Source: Leptothrix cholodnii SP-6
Lineage (GTDB): Bacteria; Pseudomonadota; Gammaproteobacteria; Burkholderiales; Burkholderiaceae_C
Length of the DNA: 64,000 nucleotides
Assembly (NCBI RefSeq): GCF_000019785.1
Contig: NC_010524.1
Span: forward strand, 2,964,001 to 3,028,000
Direction: 5' to 3'
The translations under genes were made by a program, and so were the position numbers. Numbering within the stretch: position 1 is the stretch's first letter; every line of letters starts with the position of its first letter. This document shows positions 61,302-64,000 of this stretch, in pieces. Under the pieces are notes generated by a model. It saw nothing but the letters and a program-made list of their open reading frames with translations. It ran no database searches and was not told the DNA's origin.

Positions 61302-62219
61302 TCAGCGGCCGAGCACCCGCTCGGCGTGGGCGTACAGCGTGGTGTGGTCGCCGCGCGTGAAGCCGGCCAGCACCAGCCCGGCCGCCTGCGCGGTGCGCAC
61401 CGCCAGCCCGGTCGGCGCCGAGATCGCCGCCAGCAGGCCGATGCCCGCACTCGCCGTCTTGTAGACCATCTCGTAGCTGGCCCGGCTGGTGACGGCGACG
61501 AAGCCGGCGCCGACATCGAGCCCGTCGCGGGCGATGCGGCCGATCAGCTTGTCGAGCGCGTTGTGGCGGCCGACGTCTTCACGCACGAACTGCACCGCGC
61601 CATCGAGCGCGCACCAGGCCGCCGCATGCGCGGCGCCGGTGCCGCGCTGCAGGTCCTGCTGCGCGGCCAGCTCCTGCATGGCCCGCGTCAGCGCGGCGGC
61701 CTTGACCTCCAGCACCGCTGCTTCACGGCGCACCGGGCGCACCGCCTCGGCCAGGCTTTCGGTGCCGCACAGGCCGCAGCCGGTGCGGCCGGCGAGCGTG
61801 CGACGGCGCTCCTTCAGGCGCATGAAACAGCGCAGCGTCACGCGCAGGTCGAGCGTCAGGCCGACCTCCTCGCGAGCCTGGCCGTCGACGACCATGCTGC
61901 GGGTGCCGGTCAGATCGCTGTGCTGCAGCTCGAAATCGAGCAGGTCGTCGGGGCTGTCGATGATGCCCTCCGACAGCGAGAAACCGAGCGCGAAGTCCTC
62001 GAGATCGAGCGGACTGGCCAGCATCACCGCGTGCGAGATGCCGTTGTAGACCAGCGCCACCGGCACCTCCTCGGCGACCCGATCCTCGACCCGCTCGACC
62101 AGGCCGGCGCGCAGCCGCGTGACCGGCAATCTGACGGACGATTCGAGGGCGGGCGGGGGCACATCGATGGGCATCTGCATCGCCGGATTGTCCCACCGGG
62201 CCCGACGCGGCGTTGACAT
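61302..62219 (-). CDS. fdhD: Formate dehydrogenase accessory sulfurtransferase FdhD
   Basis: Delivers sulfur from a cysteine desulfurase to the molybdenum cofactor of formate dehydrogenase. 305 residues from ATG 62217-62219; ATG 62178-62180 just before IDVPPP is an alternative start. The sulfur-carrying pair is C148 and C151 in GRTGCGLCGTESL. Other landmarks are EVPVALVYNGISHAVMLASPLDLEDFALGFSLSEGII and REDVGRHNALDKLIG. It belongs functionally with the fdsA/fdsD genes at the right edge, although an oppositely oriented lipoprotein gene lies between. Confidence 0.95.
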   Translation of the reverse strand: MSTPRRARWDNPAMQMPIDVPPPALESSVRLPVTRLRAGLVERVEDRVAEEVPVALVYNGISHAVMLASPLDLEDFALGFSLSEGIIDSPDDLLDFELQHSDLTGTRSMVVDGQAREEVGLTLDLRVTLRCFMRLKERRRTLAGRTGCGLCGTESLAEAVRPVRREAAVLEVKAAALTRAMQELAAQQDLQRGTGAAHAAAWCALDGAVQFVREDVGRHNALDKLIGRIARDGLDVGAGFVAVTSRASYEMVYKTASAGIGLLAAISAPTGLAVRTAQAAGLVLAGFTRGDHTTLYAHAERVLGR

Positions 62220-62314
62220 GGCTCAGCGGCGCAACGCCCCGCAGGCCTACCATCGTCGGCGTCGATCGCATCGGGTGACACGACCTCCGCGCCTCGCACC
62301 ACAGGAGCTGACCC

Positions 62315-63106
62315 ATGAAACGCCGGCAAGCCGCATTCCTCGTCCCCGCCCTGGTCGCCACCGCGGCATTGGGCGGCTGCGCATCGATGGACAAGGGCCA
62401 CAAGCAGCGCCAGGTGGCTTCGGTGCTGAGCTTCCTGTTCCCGGGCACCAAGGACGGCGCGCCGCCGCCGGCATCGACCCAGGTGGCCGTCATCAAGGTG
62501 CCGTTCCGCATCGGCGTGGCGTTCGTGCCGGACGCGGCGCAGTCGGAGTTCCGCCTCTCCGAAACCGAGCGCCAGCAGCTTGCCACGCGGGTGCGCGAGG
62601 CGTTCGCGAACTACCCGTTCATCAGTCACATCGAAGCCGTGCCCTCGCTCTACCTCGAGGCGGGCGGCGGTTTCGACAACCTCGACCGGGTGGCATCGCT
62701 GCTCAACCTCGACGTGGTGGCGCTGATCTCGTACGACCAGGTGCAGCACGCCGATGCCAGCGGCTGGTCGTTCCTGTACTGGACCGGCGTGGGCGCCTAC
62801 GTGATCGAGGGCGACCGCTTCGAGGTGCTGACCGCCGTCGAATGCACCGTGTTCGACGTCCGGAGCCGGCGCCTGCTGATGCGCGCCTCCGGCACCGCGA
62901 CCAACAAGGGCGAGGCGACGATGGTCGCGTTCGGCGAAAAGTCCCGCGAGGGACGCGGCAAGAGCTTCGCCGAGGCGATGGACCAGATGATCGGCGCGCT
63001 GCAGAAAGAGGTGCAACGCTTCCGCGAAACGGCGCCCAGGGATCCGATGATCAAGCTGGTGCTGCCGCCGGGTTACGACCCGAAGGCCGCCCCGGCCGCC
63101 CGCTGA
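62315..63106 (+). CDS. Putative lipoprotein (possibly rhombotarget-lipoprotein family)
   Basis: 263 residues. Signal peptide with lipobox LGGC (lipidated cysteine near residue 22), then SMDKGHKQRQVASVLSFLFPG, a mixed alpha/beta domain with SLLNLDVVALISYDQVQHAD and SFLYWTGVGAYVIEGD, and ASGTATNKGEATMVAFGEKSREGRGKSFAEAMDQM. The layout resembles lipoproteins reported from rhombosortase-containing genomes, but I am not certain of this assignment. AGGAG lies before ATG 62315. Transcribed against fdsD (convergent, 6 bp apart) and divergent from fdhD. Confidence 0.78.
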   Translation: MKRRQAAFLVPALVATAALGGCASMDKGHKQRQVASVLSFLFPGTKDGAPPPASTQVAVIKVPFRIGVAFVPDAAQSEFRLSETERQQLATRVREAFANYPFISHIEAVPSLYLEAGGGFDNLDRVASLLNLDVVALISYDQVQHADASGWSFLYWTGVGAYVIEGDRFEVLTAVECTVFDVRSRRLLMRASGTATNKGEATMVAFGEKSREGRGKSFAEAMDQMIGALQKEVQRFRETAPRDPMIKLVLPPGYDPKAAPAAR

Positions 63107-63112
63107 CGACGC

Positions 63113-63409
63113 TCAGCCGCGCGGCTGCAGGTCGCCGCGTCGTGCGCTGACCGCCTCGCGCACCAGTTCGCTCAGCCCGGCGCCCTGCGCGGTGCCATCG
63201 AGATGGGCGTAAAGCTGGCGGCGCATGCGTGGCTCCCAGAACTTGTGGATGTGCGAGGCCACGCCCTCCAGCGCCTCGTCGTGGTCGGGATAGGCCCCGA
63301 AGAAGTCGCCGATGCTGTTGGCCATGCGCACCAGGTGGCCGGTGCTGTCGGCGTGCGCGTGCGGCTCGGCGTGGTGGGCCTGGTGACCCGGGTCGGCGGG
63401 TTCGCTCAT
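63113..63409 (-). CDS. fdsD: Formate dehydrogenase delta subunit
   Basis: 98 residues from ATG 63407-63409. The conserved block is HLVRMANSIGDFFGAYPDHDEALEGVASHIHKFWEPRMRRQLYAHL, the FdsD family pattern; a His-rich N-terminal extension (GHQAHHAEPHAHAD) precedes it. The start overlaps the fdsA stop as ATGA. Small accessory subunit of the cytoplasmic NAD-dependent molybdenum formate dehydrogenase, probably needed for assembly. Confidence 0.92.
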   Translation of the reverse strand: MSEPADPGHQAHHAEPHAHADSTGHLVRMANSIGDFFGAYPDHDEALEGVASHIHKFWEPRMRRQLYAHLDGTAQGAGLSELVREAVSARRGDLQPRG

Positions 63410-64000
63410 CGTGTGGCCTCTTCGGATGTCAACGGGCCGCCGGCCTGGGCCAGCAGCGCCTGCTGGGTGTGGTTGAAACGGTTGTACTGCTGCTGCCAGT
63501 CGCTGAGCTGGCTGACCTTGCTGACCTGCACCGCCGTCACCTTGTACTCGGGGCAGTTGGTGGCCCAGTCGGAGCTGTCGGTGGTGATGACGTTGGCGCC
63601 CGACTCGGGGAAGTGGAAGGTCGCGTAGACCACGCCCGGCTGCACCCGCTCGGACACCTCGGCGCGCAGCACCGTCTGGCCGGCTCGGCTGGCGATGCCG
63701 ACCCAGTCGTCCTGGCGGATGCCCCGCTCCTCGGCGTCGTGCGGATGGATCTCCAGCCTGTCTTCCTCGTACCAGCGGCTGTTGTCGGTGCGCCGCGTCT
63801 GCGCGCCGACGTTGTACTGGCTCAGCACCCGGCCGGTGGTGAGGATGAGCGGGAACTTGCGTGTCACCTTCTCGTCCGTCGCCACGTACTGCGTGAGCAT
63901 GAAACGGCCCTTGCCACGCACGAAACCACCCACGTGCATGATGTCCGTGCCGGCCTCGGGCGTGTGCTCGTTGCATGGCCACTGCACGCTGCCCAGGCGC
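63406..64000 (-). CDS. fdsA: NAD-dependent formate dehydrogenase alpha subunit, C-terminal part
   Basis: About 198 codons of the catalytic subunit; the gene enters from beyond the right edge. The visible part is the molybdopterin-dinucleotide-binding domain, with LGSVQWPCN, FPLILTTGRVLSQYNVGAQTRR, LEIHPHDAEERGI and ATFHFPESGANVITTD. These are typical of FdsA/FdhF-like enzymes that oxidise formate to CO2 with NAD. Iron-sulfur and active-site (Sec/Cys) regions lie outside the window. Followed by fdsD with a 4-bp overlap; fdsG and fdsB are expected further right. Confidence 0.93.
   Translation of the reverse strand, partial: RLGSVQWPCNEHTPEAGTDIMHVGGFVRGKGRFMLTQYVATDEKVTRKFPLILTTGRVLSQYNVGAQTRRTDNSRWYEEDRLEIHPHDAEERGIRQDDWVGIASRAGQTVLRAEVSERVQPGVVYATFHFPESGANVITTDSSDWATNCPEYKVTAVQVSKVSQLSDWQQQYNRFNHTQQALLAQAGGPLTSEEATR

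Overview
The window is GC-rich (roughly two thirds G+C by eye) chromosomal DNA from a betaproteobacterium. Gene content, protein families and order (gntR-sdhCDAB-sdhE-gltA divergent from mdh and a CitE-like gene, then acnB; a flgBCDEFGHIJKL operon divergent from flgA-flgM-flgN; NAD-linked formate dehydrogenase fdsA/fdsD) point to Burkholderiales, and most likely to the Leptothrix/Sphaerotilus/Rubrivivax group. The genus is an inference. I see no phage, IS element, CRISPR array, tRNA or rRNA; the window is ordinary core and accessory chromosome.

Region 1 (1-8.2 kb) converts propionyl-CoA to succinyl-CoA and onward. On the minus strand lie mutase, a GNAT acetyltransferase, meaB and pccB (cut by the left edge). 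A divergent FCD-type GntR regulator sits beside the mutase promoter, and sucCD follows. Region 2 (8.2-20.1 kb) is a TCA-cycle block: gltA, sdhE, sdhB, sdhA, sdhD, sdhC and a UTRA-type GntR regulator on the minus strand; mdh, a citrate-lyase-like protein, a small exported protein and acnB on the plus strand. A perfect palindrome lies between the regulator and mdh, and its 14-bp core recurs inside the acnB promoter. This defines a probable local TCA regulon.

Region 3 (20.1-25.4 kb) holds an exported LigE-type DNA ligase, exonuclease I, an EpsL-like outer-membrane protein and a WcaJ-type undecaprenyl-phosphate sugar transferase. Region 4 (25.5-36.4 kb) is rich in signalling genes: a GGDEF cyclase, a REC-PAS-GGDEF-EAL protein cotranscribed with a large hybrid kinase (GAF, three PAS, HisKA, HATPase, two REC, Hpt), and a further membrane kinase.

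Region 5 (35.2-54.1 kb) is flagellar. The minus-strand operon flgBCDEFGHIJKL runs on, with 4-bp GTGA overlaps at two of the later junctions, into an HDOD protein, a multi-PAS HisKA_2 kinase, an ANTAR response regulator and a BioF2-like acetyltransferase. On the plus strand are flgA and flgMN; flgM is preceded by two sigma28-like promoters. FlgE carries an Ala-rich insertion of about 80 residues.

Region 6 (54.1-64 kb) is mixed: a DUF1801 protein, a hypothetical protein, dcd, an Mpo1-like membrane protein, an H-NS family protein, a zinc-type medium-chain dehydrogenase, a kinase/chemoreceptor/single-domain receiver cluster, fdhD, a lipoprotein, and fdsD with the C-terminal part of fdsA at the right edge. 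Long open frames antisense to the real genes are byproducts of high GC and were left out.
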